A stretch of 12,126 nt of DNA from Palsa-883 sp035696165. Its GTDB lineage: Bacteria > Pseudomonadota > Alphaproteobacteria > Acetobacterales > Acetobacteraceae. The translations under genes and the position numbers were made by a program. Shown here in pieces: positions 1-6,830 of the stretch. The stretch covers positions 1 to 12,126 of the forward strand of contig DASRQX010000343.1 of NCBI GenBank assembly GCA_035696165.1. Direction: 5' to 3'. The notes under the pieces were generated by a model that was not told the DNA's origin, did not search any database, and was given only the letters and a program-made list of their open reading frames with translations. The number at the start of each line of letters is the position of its first letter. Within the stretch, counting starts at the first letter, position 1.

Positions 1-1182
1 AACGGCATCCGCGTCATCGACATGACGCACAACCAGGCAGGGCCTGCCTGCGCGCAGATCCTCGGCTTCCTCGGCGCCGACGTGATCAAGCTGGAGGAAC
101 CGAAGGGCGGCGACGTCGCGCGCACCAACATGCGCGACCGGCCGGACAGCGACAGCCTGTTCTTCCTGGTGCTGAACGCCAACAAGCGCAGCCTGACGCT
201 CAATCTCAAGACCGACGAGGGCAAGGCGCTGTTCAAGCAGGTGATCGCCCAGTCCGACGTACTTTTGGAGAATTTCGGTCCCGGCGCGCTGGATCGGCTT
301 GGCCTTGGCTATGACGTTCTGTCGAAGCTCAACCCAAAGCTGATCTACGCCACCATCAAGGGCTTCGGTACCTACGGTCCCTACAGCGGCTTCAAAAGCT
401 TCGAGCCGATCGCCCAGGCGATGGGCGGCGCGATGAGCGTCACCGGCTTTCCGGAGAACCCGCCGACCTACGTGTTCCCGGCGATCGGCGATTCCGGCAC
501 CGGCATGCACATGGCGATCGGCATCCTGGCGGCGCTGCAGCAGCGCCACACCACCGGCAAGGGCCAGCATGTCGAGGTCTCGATGCAGGACGCCGTGGTC
601 AACCTGATCCGCGTCAGCCTGCGCGACCACCAACGCACCGGCCGCGCGATGGGACGCACCGGCAACCAGCTTGGCCGCAACGTTCCGGGTACGACCTATC
701 CCTGTGCGCCGGGCGGCCCGAACGACTACGTGTATATCTTCGCGCAACCACAGATGTGGAAATCGTTTCTGGGCGTGCTCGGTCAACCGGAGCTGGCCGA
801 GGACCCGCGCTTCAAGACGCCGGAGGGCCGCTGGGAAAATCGCGAGGCCCTGAACGCGATCGTTACCGCCTGGACGCGCCAGCACGGCAAACACGAGGTG
901 ATGCGTCTGCTGGGCGACGCCGGCGTGCCATGCGGCGCCTGCCTCGACACCGGCGAGGTGCTCGCCGATCCGCATCTACGGGCGCGCGAGATGATCGTCG
1001 ACGTCGAGTACCCGACCCGCGGCACCTACCAGACCGTCGGATGTCCGATCAAACTGTCCGACTCGCCGGCGCGGGTCAGCCGGCCGCCGTTGCTGGGCGA
1101 ACACTCCGACGTGCTGCTGAGCGCACTGTGTGGTGTCGGCCCGGAGCAGGCACAACGATTGCGCGACAGCGGCGTGGTATGA
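1..1182 (+). CDS. Formyl-CoA:oxalate CoA-transferase-like protein (class III, CaiB/BaiF family), 5' partial
   Basis: Class III CoA-transferases move CoA between carboxylic acids in the cytoplasm through an aspartyl-CoA thioester. The reading frame is open from base 1 (N-G-I-R-V-I-D). The ATG at 22 lies inside the conserved start of the family (GIRVIDMT, then GADVIKLEEP), so the real start is upstream of the window. By comparison with remembered Frc/YfdW sequences only about five codons are missing. The catalytic aspartate is the D in IGDSGTGMH (codon 164 of the fragment), matching Asp169 of Frc. SMQDAVVNL, IKGFG, VGCPIKLS and PLLGEH also resemble Frc closely. The Gly-rich stretch containing the mobile GGGG loop of Frc is absent; about 17 residues (RNVPGTTYPCAPGGPND) stand there instead. 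The family call is secure, but the donor and acceptor acids are not. No oxalyl-CoA decarboxylase is visible nearby, so I assign no symbol. The gene ends convergently with the GST gene, 110 bp away. Confidence 0.88.
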   Translation, partial: NGIRVIDMTHNQAGPACAQILGFLGADVIKLEEPKGGDVARTNMRDRPDSDSLFFLVLNANKRSLTLNLKTDEGKALFKQVIAQSDVLLENFGPGALDRLGLGYDVLSKLNPKLIYATIKGFGTYGPYSGFKSFEPIAQAMGGAMSVTGFPENPPTYVFPAIGDSGTGMHMAIGILAALQQRHTTGKGQHVEVSMQDAVVNLIRVSLRDHQRTGRAMGRTGNQLGRNVPGTTYPCAPGGPNDYVYIFAQPQMWKSFLGVLGQPELAEDPRFKTPEGRWENREALNAIVTAWTRQHGKHEVMRLLGDAGVPCGACLDTGEVLADPHLRAREMIVDVEYPTRGTYQTVGCPIKLSDSPARVSRPPLLGEHSDVLLSALCGVGPEQAQRLRDSGVV

Positions 1183-1265
1183 CCGCCCGGGCGAGCGAGC
1201 GTATTTGAAATGGTCAGTCCCGATCGGTTCGTCGCGCGAGGAACTCCACGACCGGCGGCCATGTC

Positions 1266-1281
1266 AACCTGTATGCAGGTT
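1266..1281. terminator. Small hairpin between convergent genes, possible bidirectional terminator
   Basis: AACCTG, a 4-nt TATG loop and CAGGTT form a perfect 6-bp stem between the 3' ends of the CoA-transferase and GST genes. There is no T-tract on either side, so intrinsic termination is only a possibility. The rest of the 110-bp gap shows nothing else I can name. Confidence 0.3.
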
Positions 1282-1292
1282 AGGCACGCCGG

Positions 1293-1928
1293 TCAGGCGG
1301 CGCTTCGTCGCTCCTGCTCCTGCTGGTGAAGCGCCAATTCTTCGGCCAGCGCACGTGCGACGCTCGGCCGGGCCAGCAGGCGATCGACATATGCTTGCAC
1401 TACGGGCCTTACCGAAAGGTCGACCGCAACGAACTTTGCCCAGTTCAGCACGGTCACCAGATAGGCATCCGCCACAGTGAAGCGGTCCAGCAGATAGCCG
1501 CGGCCATCGAGATGGGCGGCGAGATAGGCAAGCCGCAGTTCTGCCTTGTCGCGCGCGAGCAACTTGGCGCCGTCAGGGCTGTTCGTATCCAGTAGCGGAA
1601 CGAAAACCTGTTTGTGCAACTCCGTGCCGATGAAGCTCAGCCACTGTTGCAGGCGATAACGCGGCATACCGGCGTCAGGCGCCAAGCCAGCCGCGGGATA
1701 CTGGTCGGCAGTGTATTGCAGCACCACCGGGTTTTCCCGCAGCAACTCTCCCGCGTTGGTCCGCAGCACCGGGACCTGGCCCATCGGGTTCACCGCCAGA
1801 AAGTCCGAGCCATCCGCGGTTCGCTTTGCTTTCAGGTCGACCTGCAGAAACCGGGCATCCGCGCCGGCCTCATAGAGCGCGATGCGGGTGGCCATCGAGC
1901 AGGCGAGAGGCGAGAAATATAGGTCCAT
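1293..1928 (-). CDS. Glutathione S-transferase, beta class (GstA-like)
   Basis: A cytosolic enzyme of 211 aa that probably conjugates or reduces electrophiles with glutathione. The N-terminal thioredoxin-like domain (about residues 1-80) holds the beta-class hallmark Cys10 (SPLACS). It also has the cis-proline loop NPMGQVPVL (Pro53) and the glutathione-contacting acidic residue Glu65 (RENPVVLQY). The C-terminal helical domain follows (LSFIGTELHKQVFVPL; RFTVADAYLVTVLNWAKF), including the N-capping-box-like FTVADAY. Length and motifs match E. coli GstA. The start is fixed by an AGGAGG ribosome binding site (complement of 1933-1938). The gene is divergent from the TetR regulator, with a palindrome in the gap, so TetR repression is likely. 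Substrate is not determinable. Confidence 0.93.
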   Translation of the reverse strand: MDLYFSPLACSMATRIALYEAGADARFLQVDLKAKRTADGSDFLAVNPMGQVPVLRTNAGELLRENPVVLQYTADQYPAAGLAPDAGMPRYRLQQWLSFIGTELHKQVFVPLLDTNSPDGAKLLARDKAELRLAYLAAHLDGRGYLLDRFTVADAYLVTVLNWAKFVAVDLSVRPVVQAYVDRLLARPSVARALAEELALHQQEQERRSAA

Positions 1929-1944
1929 TACGTCCTCCTGGGTT

Positions 1945-1972
1945 GATTTTTATACCGTAGTGTATGAAAATC
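1945..1972. promoter_or_regulatory. Palindromic operator candidate for the adjacent TetR regulator
   Basis: A 28-bp imperfect palindrome lies in the 66-bp divergent gap. The left arm is GATTTT-t-ATAC and the right arm GTAT-g-AAAATC, around a CGTAGT centre, with 11 of 14 positions paired. The AT-rich arms stand out from GC-rich surroundings. On the minus strand it begins 5 nt after a -35-like TTGACG (complement of 1978-1983), so a bound repressor would cover the GST -10 region. No clean -10 is visible; TACGGT at 18-bp spacing is the best candidate. The position suits joint control of the GST gene and autoregulation of tetR. Binding by this TetR protein is inference. Confidence 0.65.
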
Positions 1973-1994
1973 CGGTGCGTCAAGGATTTTATGC

Positions 1995-2636
1995 ATGACG
2001 GTACAAAATAAGTCATCAAAGCGTGGGCGGCCTCGTGACTACGATCCCGACACCGCATTGGCCCAGGCCATGGCCGCGTTCTGGGATGCGGGCTATGCGG
2101 CGACCACGCTCGATGCCATCAGTACCGGAACAGGAATGAATCGGCCGAGCCTGTACGCGGCATTCGGTGACAAGCGAACACTCTATGGCCAGGCGCTCAA
2201 TCGCTACCATGCCGACGCCCGCACGGCGCTGGCGGAGGCGCTATCCCCCGATCTGCCGCTGCGCGAGGCGCTGCGCCGCGTCTATGAACACGCGCTGTCG
2301 TTGTATTTCTCGGGCGAGCGCGGCGCGCGGGGCTGCTTCCTGATCGGCACCGCACTGACCGAGGCGGTGCTGGACACCGCCGCGCGCACCATGCTGCGCG
2401 ACGCGCTGCGCGAGATCGATGCCGCATTCGAAGCGCGCATTCGCCGTGCGACGGCGCGCGGTGAGTTGCCGCAAGACACGGACCCGCAGGCACTGGCGAA
2501 GCTCGTCTCGGCCGTGCTGCACACGCTCGCCATCCGCTCGCGCGCCGGCGAGCAGCGCGCGGTGCTGGAGGCGATCGTTGAGTCTGCGCTGGACCTGATC
2601 TGCCGTCCGCGGATCGAGGCGTCCCGCGTGGCCTGA
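1995..2636 (+). CDS. TetR family transcriptional regulator
   Basis: A 213-aa DNA-binding regulator. Residues 9-68 form the TetR helix-turn-helix domain (SKRGRPRDYD, then TTLDAISTGTGMNRPSLYAAFGDK and LYGQAL), and the rest is a helical ligand-binding and dimer domain. GARGCFLIG (Cys114) belongs to a segment seen in NemR/AcuR-type regulators; a second cysteine is Cys203. The start at 1995 has AAGGA (1982-1986) 8 nt upstream. An ATG at 1991 is out of frame. The gene is divergent from a GST and 92 bp upstream of an Old Yellow Enzyme, an arrangement reminiscent of E. coli nemR-nemA, where the repressor senses electrophiles through cysteine. By analogy it probably represses its neighbours; whether Cys114 is a sensor is untested. 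Confidence 0.92.
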   Translation: MTVQNKSSKRGRPRDYDPDTALAQAMAAFWDAGYAATTLDAISTGTGMNRPSLYAAFGDKRTLYGQALNRYHADARTALAEALSPDLPLREALRRVYEHALSLYFSGERGARGCFLIGTALTEAVLDTAARTMLRDALREIDAAFEARIRRATARGELPQDTDPQALAKLVSAVLHTLAIRSRAGEQRAVLEAIVESALDLICRPRIEASRVA

Positions 2637-2728
2637 CCGCGTCCCCGGTGGCTGGCCCTCGGCGCGGAGCAGCGCATACTATCGGGCCGCCATGCACACC
2701 GCCCGCGCCACGCAAAAGGTCACCGCCC

Positions 2729-3970
2729 ATGCCGCCTGACGATATCGCCCACGCGCCGGACCAGGCGGCGCGTCAGGCCAAGCCCGCATCGCTGCTGTTC
2801 ACTCCGATCACGCTGCGCGGCGTCACTGCGCGCAATCGCATCGTCGTCTCGCCGATGTGCCAGTACGCCTCGGTCGAGGGCGCGCCGACCGACTGGCAGT
2901 TGGTACACTTCGGCCGCTACGCGATTGGCGGTGCCGGTATTGTGTTCGGCGAGGAAACCGCGGTGGAAGCCCGCGGGCGGAAGACCTATCACTGTGCCGG
3001 CATCTGGAACGCGCACCAAGCAAAGGCGTATCGCCGCGTCACCGACTTCATCAAGGAGATGGGCACGGTGCCGGCTATCCAGCTCGGTCATTGCGGCCGC
3101 AACGCCGGCTCCCACGGCGCGTTGCAGGAGTGGCGGCCGCTCGATGAGCGTGACGCGCGCGCTGGCATGCCGCCCTGGCGCGGCCTGGCGCCGAGCCCCA
3201 TACCGGCACGGCGGGGCTTTCCGGTTCCGATCGATATGGATCACGACGACATCAAGACCGTGCTGACCGCGTTCCGCGATGCCACGCATCGCGCCGTCGA
3301 TGCCGGCTATGAGATTTGCGAAATCCACGGCGCGCACGGCTATCTGATCCACCAGTTTCTCTCGCCGGTGTCCAACCGTCGCGCCGACGGCTACGGCGGC
3401 GACCGCGCGGCGCGCATGCGCTTCGCGTTGGAAGTGGCGGAGACGGTCCGCGCCGCGTGGCCAACGGACAAGCCGCTGTTCTTTCGGGTCTCCGCGGTGG
3501 ACGGCAAGGGCGGCCTGTGGGGCATCGACGATACCGTCGAACTGGCCCGCGAGCTGGGCCAACGCGACGTTGACCTGGTGGATTGTTCCTCCGGCGGTAT
3601 CAGCGGCGACTCGCCGATGCCGTTAGTGCCGCGCGTGCCCGGATACCAGGTGCCCTACGCCAGTCGGGTGCGGAAGGAAGCCGGTGTGATGAGCATGGCG
3701 GTCGGCCTGATCACCGAACCGCACCAGGCCGAGGCAGTGCTGCGCGAGGGCCATGCCGACCTGGTGGCGATGGCGCGTGAGCTGATGGTCCATGCGGACT
3801 GGCCGCTGCGCGCGGCCAAGGCGCTGACCGGCGATCCGTTCAAGTTGATGGCCCCCTCGATCGCGCATAGGTTGCGCCGGCGTGACGAACAGGCCGTGGA
3901 CTATCCGGCCGGCTCCGCGGTGGAGATCCCGCTGATGGCGGATCGGACGGAGCCGTATCGCTGGCGGTAA
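2729..3970 (+). CDS. NADH:flavin oxidoreductase, Old Yellow Enzyme family, YqjM-like
   Basis: An FMN-dependent ene-reductase of the (beta/alpha)8-barrel fold that reduces activated C=C bonds with NAD(P)H in the cytosol. Visible motifs are SPMCQYAS, with Cys44 as the flavin-tuning cysteine typical of the YqjM (thermophilic-like) class, and TDWQLVHFGRYAIGG. IHGAHGYLIHQFLSP holds the His pair that binds substrate, and VSNRRADGYGG and DLVDCSSGG follow. The usual AHAGRKA is QLGHCGRNAG here, with an unusual Cys. The protein is 413 aa with an N-terminal extension of about 20 residues, a little longer than usual. I start it at ATG 2729 because AAAAGGT (2714-2720) lies 8 nt upstream; the in-frame ATG at 2648 lacks a good site and would add low-complexity Pro/Arg sequence. 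It lies 92 bp after tetR and could be read from the tetR promoter or its own. Native substrate unknown. Confidence 0.93.
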   Translation: MPPDDIAHAPDQAARQAKPASLLFTPITLRGVTARNRIVVSPMCQYASVEGAPTDWQLVHFGRYAIGGAGIVFGEETAVEARGRKTYHCAGIWNAHQAKAYRRVTDFIKEMGTVPAIQLGHCGRNAGSHGALQEWRPLDERDARAGMPPWRGLAPSPIPARRGFPVPIDMDHDDIKTVLTAFRDATHRAVDAGYEICEIHGAHGYLIHQFLSPVSNRRADGYGGDRAARMRFALEVAETVRAAWPTDKPLFFRVSAVDGKGGLWGIDDTVELARELGQRDVDLVDCSSGGISGDSPMPLVPRVPGYQVPYASRVRKEAGVMSMAVGLITEPHQAEAVLREGHADLVAMARELMVHADWPLRAAKALTGDPFKLMAPSIAHRLRRRDEQAVDYPAGSAVEIPLMADRTEPYRWR

Positions 3971-4001
3971 CTTGGCGTCGGATGCGCGCTGCCATACTCA
4001 C

Positions 4002-4147
4002 CCCCCTCCCCTTGAGGGCTTGTGCCGCGAAGCGGATCAAGGTTGGGGGGACGGGTTGGTGCCGGAATCGAATCGAAAGTTCTTGCGCCCCGCCCCCTCC
4101 CCCCAGCCTTGGTCCGCTTCGCGGCCCAAGCCCTCAAGGGGAGGGGG
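4002..4147. repeat. Long inverted-repeat element, copy 1 (intact)
   Basis: Two 49-nt arms (4002-4050 and 4099-4147) are complementary at 46 of 49 positions around a 48-nt loop. The outer part is CCCCCTCCCCTTGAGGG and the inner part contains GCCGCGAAGCGG. A related copy lies at 6661-6786. The element fills most of the 205-bp gap between the convergent ends of the oxidoreductase and the CMD-like gene. A transcript from either strand would fold into a very stable hairpin, so it may act as a bidirectional terminator or 3'-end stabiliser. It carries no coding capacity and looks like a REP/MITE-type dispersed repeat; mobility is inference. Confidence 0.88.
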
Positions 4148-4175
4148 ACAATCGCAATCCAACCCAACGGTCTCG

Positions 4176-4721
4176 TTACACTTTCAGCACCTCGGCATCC
4201 GGCGCGGCCTCAAGCTCGCAGGCGTTAACCGTCATCGCCAACATGCTGTAGTACCCGATCGCCCCGGTCAGTTGGATGAACTCGTCATCGCCGAACCGAG
4301 CCCGTAGCGCCGCCGCGGTCGCATCATCCACGCGATGCCGGCGCAGCAGCTGCCGGGTAAAATCGACGATCTGCGCGTCGCCCGGCGGGATCCCGCGGGA
4401 ATGGTTTTCGCGGATAGCAGTGATCGTCGTCTCCGGAACGTTCCGCTGCCGCGCAATTCCTGTCTGCGCGCCCCAGATATACTCCGCCTCGAACTCACGC
4501 GCGACGACCATCGCCGCGAGCACGCGCACCCGCATATCCAGCGAGCCCTCAAACCGCACATAGGCGCCAAGATGCGCCAGGCGTCCGGTCAGTTCCGGGC
4601 TGTGCAGGAACATGACGAACGGCCCATGGATGGAACCGCGACTCGCCACGATCGCATCGAAGATCGCGTGATCCTTAGCCGCCATCTGCGCCTTGTCGGT
4701 GATTTGTGTCAGCCGTGCCAT
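4176..4721 (-). CDS. Carboxymuconolactone decarboxylase (CMD/AhpD-like) family protein
   Basis: A small all-helical protein of 181 aa. The AhpD-like core is MRVRVLAAMVVAREFEAEYIWGAQTGIA (residues 63-90), which follows the family pattern of an acidic residue, Y-x-W and a downstream helix. The family includes gamma-carboxymuconolactone decarboxylases and alkylhydroperoxidases. The CxxC of AhpD is absent. The histidine usual three residues after Trp (YEWxxH) is Gln86 here, so neither activity can be assumed. GGAGGA (complement of 4727-4732) supports the start at 4721. It is the last gene of the minus-strand set, 141 bp after the aldolase, with a hairpin in that gap. The call is sure at family level only. 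Confidence 0.82.
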   Translation of the reverse strand: MARLTQITDKAQMAAKDHAIFDAIVASRGSIHGPFVMFLHSPELTGRLAHLGAYVRFEGSLDMRVRVLAAMVVAREFEAEYIWGAQTGIARQRNVPETTITAIRENHSRGIPPGDAQIVDFTRQLLRRHRVDDATAAALRARFGDDEFIQLTGAIGYYSMLAMTVNACELEAAPDAEVLKV

Positions 4722-4803
4722 GATCGTTCCTCCAATAAGGGTGATCGCCTTCCGGGCGCCTTATACCAGCCGTCGAAAAGATTGACCCATCGACTGCTCC
4801 ATC

Positions 4804-4833
4804 CGTCATGGCCGGCCGTCGCCGACCATGACG
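4804..4833. repeat. Hairpin within the minus-strand operon
   Basis: CGTCATGG and CCATGACG form a perfect 8-bp outer stem. Inside it CGGC and GCCG form a 4-bp stem over a CGTC loop, with one C/A mismatch between the stems. It lies in the 141-bp gap between the aldolase stop and the CMD-like start. In the minus-strand transcript it could attenuate, or act as an RNA processing or stability element. The GTCATGG-type arms resemble dispersed palindromes common in alphaproteobacterial genomes. There is no T-tract. Confidence 0.6.
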
Positions 4834-4862
4834 AAGAGCGTCGTTCTTTTCGCCGCCCTGTA

Positions 4863-5723
4863 TTACCGTCCGCTTTTCTTCCGCCCCATCTCCAGCGCCG
4901 CGAACGAGGTCGCCGGCGCCGGCATCAGCCAGCGGAAGCCGCGCTCGATCAACTCGTCGACGTTCTTCGTATCGACATGTGGATGACCGCAAGGCATGTT
5001 GTGTTGCTTGCAGATCGCCAGAATATCAGTGATCGCGCTGGCGACCGTCGGATGCTCGTACTGACGCGGATGCCCCAGGTCCTGCGACAGGTCGCCCTCG
5101 CCGATCAGCACCACGCCGATGCCGGGGACCTGCTCGATCATCTTGGGCAGGTTGGCGATGGCGCGCTTCTCCTCACACATGATCACCACCAGCACCTCGC
5201 CCTCGGGGTTCAGCGGCCAGACATCGGCGCGCTTATAGTACTCCTGCGCGGTCAATCCCCAATACCGCGCCGCCGAGGTCGGCGCGTCGCCGCGCTGGCC
5301 GGGCGGGTCGTAGTACGGCGCCTCCCGCGGGCGGGGATAGCGGCTGGCGACGACGGCGTTGCGCGCGTCCTCGACCGTGGAGATATGTGGCCACACGATT
5401 CCGTAGACGCCGATGTCCAGCACCTGCTTGGCGATCCATTGGCTTTGCTCGCCGCCGTTGGGCGGGATGCGCACCATCGGCGTGACCGCAGGTGCAATCG
5501 AGCCCGACGTAGCGATCTGCTTGCGGTTCAGCATGTATTGCATGCAGTCGCGCAGGGCTTTGATGTCGTAAGGGTTATGCTCCATCTCGAACACCACGCC
5601 GTCATAGGGCGCCGTGCTGAGGTTGATGGCAGTGCCGACCTCGCCTGGGGCGAAGGTGACGAAAGCCGGCTTGCCGGAGTCCAGGGCACGGATGGCGCCG
5701 TTCAGACGGGGAATGTCGGGCAT
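4863..5723 (-). CDS. HpcH/HpaI aldolase/citrate lyase family protein
   Basis: A class II, metal-dependent pyruvate aldolase-type TIM barrel of 286 aa that would cleave a hydroxy-oxo-acid into pyruvate (or a related oxoacid) and an aldehyde. Residues lining up with E. coli HpaI are His49 in FEMEHNP (catalytic base), Arg85 in VRIPP (oxoacid binding), Glu184 in IMCEEK and Asp211 in IGEGDLSQDLG (the two metal ligands). ARNAVVASRYPRP is also HpaI-like. An extra segment at about residues 131-170 (EAPYYDPPGQRGD, ARYWG, EYYKRADVWPLN) is longer than the matching HpaI region and may shape substrate choice. The start at 5723 has AAGGAA upstream. It lies only 21 bp after the decarboxylase-like gene, so co-transcription is likely. 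Exact substrate unknown. Confidence 0.88.
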   Translation of the reverse strand: MPDIPRLNGAIRALDSGKPAFVTFAPGEVGTAINLSTAPYDGVVFEMEHNPYDIKALRDCMQYMLNRKQIATSGSIAPAVTPMVRIPPNGGEQSQWIAKQVLDIGVYGIVWPHISTVEDARNAVVASRYPRPREAPYYDPPGQRGDAPTSAARYWGLTAQEYYKRADVWPLNPEGEVLVVIMCEEKRAIANLPKMIEQVPGIGVVLIGEGDLSQDLGHPRQYEHPTVASAITDILAICKQHNMPCGHPHVDTKNVDELIERGFRWLMPAPATSFAALEMGRKKSGR

Positions 5724-5744
5724 GTCTTGGTTCCTTCCAGAATC

Positions 5745-6599
5745 CTATGTCGCCATCAGGTCCGTGGCGAAAATGTCCTCGGGGCGCAGACGGGTCGGCG
5801 TGAGGCCCTGCTCGGCGGTGAAATGCAACAGCGTCTCGATCGCGGCACGATTGGCCGCCATGCCGTAGGCCGGCGGCGTGCCTGTGCGGGCTTCGACGAA
5901 CAGCGCGTAGAGTTCACGCGCCAGCCAGGGATGCGTCTGAAGCAATTCGGTCTTGATCGCGACCACATGGTTGATCGGGCGGACACCGGTGCGGCGGCTC
6001 CAGTCGGCGGCGACGGTGGCGGTATCGGGAATGACGGTGCGAACCCCCGGCGCATCGAGCCCGGCCAGGCCGATCTCGGCGTCGATCTCGCCCCCGAGCA
6101 GCATCGCGCGCAGGTCCTTGCCGGCGGCCTTGCGAAGCACGAAGGGTGGGTCTGGATATTCCGCGACATGGGCATCTTCCTGGGTGATCCAGGTCATCGC
6201 TTCGGGCGCGATCCCGTACTCGCTTTGCAGGATGCCGCGCACCCAGATGCCGGTGGTCTGCGAATAGGCTCGCACGCCGATGTGCTTGCCGGGGAGGTCT
6301 CGCGGGCCGCGCAGCAGTGAATCGCGCCGACACACCAAGGAGCCGTGATGGAACCCGCCGGTCATCACCAGCGGCAAGCCGGTGATCGGCTTGCGGTAGG
6401 CAACGGCCTGGGCGAGCGTGGTCAGCGCGATCTCGCACAGGTCGAAGTCAAACATGCGGACCATGCGGCGGAAGGCGCGGGTGATCGGCTCGACTGATTC
6501 GAAGTCGAACTGTACCCTTTCCGATCTGATCGTAGCGTCGCGCAGGCCGGCGACATGCGGGTACGGCCCTAGCGCGGTTCGTAGTGTCAGGTCAGGCAT
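5745..6599 (-). CDS. 4,5-dihydroxyphthalate decarboxylase-like protein (type 2 periplasmic-binding fold, no signal peptide)
   Basis: A 284-aa protein resembling the Pht5-type decarboxylases, which have the two-lobed fold of ABC substrate-binding proteins but act in the cytosol. Family-like segments are the opening LTLRTALGPYPHVAGLRD, FRRMVRMFDFDLCEIALTT, and GKHIGVRAYSQTTGIWVRGI followed by LQSEYGIAPEAMTWIT; the WVRG-LQ-EYG stretch is the most telling. There is no signal peptide or lipobox, arguing against a transport role, although databases often label such proteins as binding proteins. It is somewhat shorter than Pht5. The start at 6599 lies near a weak GAGAA-type site. It heads a probable three-gene minus-strand operon with the aldolase and CMD-like protein. 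Substrate may be phthalate-like but is not shown. Confidence 0.75.
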   Translation of the reverse strand: MPDLTLRTALGPYPHVAGLRDATIRSERVQFDFESVEPITRAFRRMVRMFDFDLCEIALTTLAQAVAYRKPITGLPLVMTGGFHHGSLVCRRDSLLRGPRDLPGKHIGVRAYSQTTGIWVRGILQSEYGIAPEAMTWITQEDAHVAEYPDPPFVLRKAAGKDLRAMLLGGEIDAEIGLAGLDAPGVRTVIPDTATVAADWSRRTGVRPINHVVAIKTELLQTHPWLARELYALFVEARTGTPPAYGMAANRAAIETLLHFTAEQGLTPTRLRPEDIFATDLMAT

Positions 6600-6660
6600 C
6601 GGCGATTCTCATTTTCACAGGCCGTGTGGTTAGTACCGTGGCGGTCAGAAAAGCTGCTCC

Positions 6661-6786
6661 AGCTCCCGTTGAGCCAAAGGGTTGGGAGGATGGGTTGGTG
6701 CCAGGGATACGCCGAAGGCTCGGGCGCGCCGACCCCTCCCCCCAACCTTGGTCCGCTTCGCGGTCCAAGCCCTCAAGGGGAGGGGG
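6661..6786. repeat. Inverted-repeat element, copy 2 (left arm collapsed)
   Basis: The right arm (6738-6786) matches the right arm of the element at 4002-4147 at 47 of 49 positions. Part of the loop (GGGTTGGTGCC, 6692-6702) is identical. The left arm is shortened: the block holding the GCCGCGAAGCGG segment is missing, leaving CTCCCGTTGAG joined directly to CCAAAGGGTTGGGAGG. The long hairpin can therefore form only in part. It lies between the end of the amidohydrolase and the start of the decarboxylase-like gene, both on the minus strand, where it could end or weaken read-through. Confidence 0.82.
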
Positions 6787-6830
6787 AGTAGTTCCTCAAC
6801 TCCATCATTGAACCACCCGAGAGTCGAGGC

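Noticed and set aside
2675..2682. TACTAT as a -10 box for the Old Yellow Enzyme gene
   Set aside because: No matching -35 sequence lies at a suitable distance upstream, so I do not list a promoter there.
2648..2728. Earlier ATG for the Old Yellow Enzyme gene
   Set aside because: It would add 27 Pro/Arg-rich residues with no family match, and ATG 2729 has a well-spaced AAAAGGT site.
4002..4147. The long hairpin as a small RNA or CRISPR-like unit
   Set aside because: There are only two diverged copies far apart, no spacers and no cas genes; a dispersed palindromic repeat explains it better.
4335..6320. A 661-codon open frame on the plus strand
   Set aside because: It is antisense to three well-supported genes (CMD-like, aldolase, decarboxylase-like), has no recognisable domain, and is rich in Arg/His/Asp/Gln as expected for a GC-rich shadow frame.
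5745..6599. Reading this gene as an ABC transporter periplasmic binding protein
   Set aside because: No signal peptide, lipobox or transporter partner lies nearby, and the sequence resembles the cytosolic Pht5 decarboxylases; the shared fold explains the common label.
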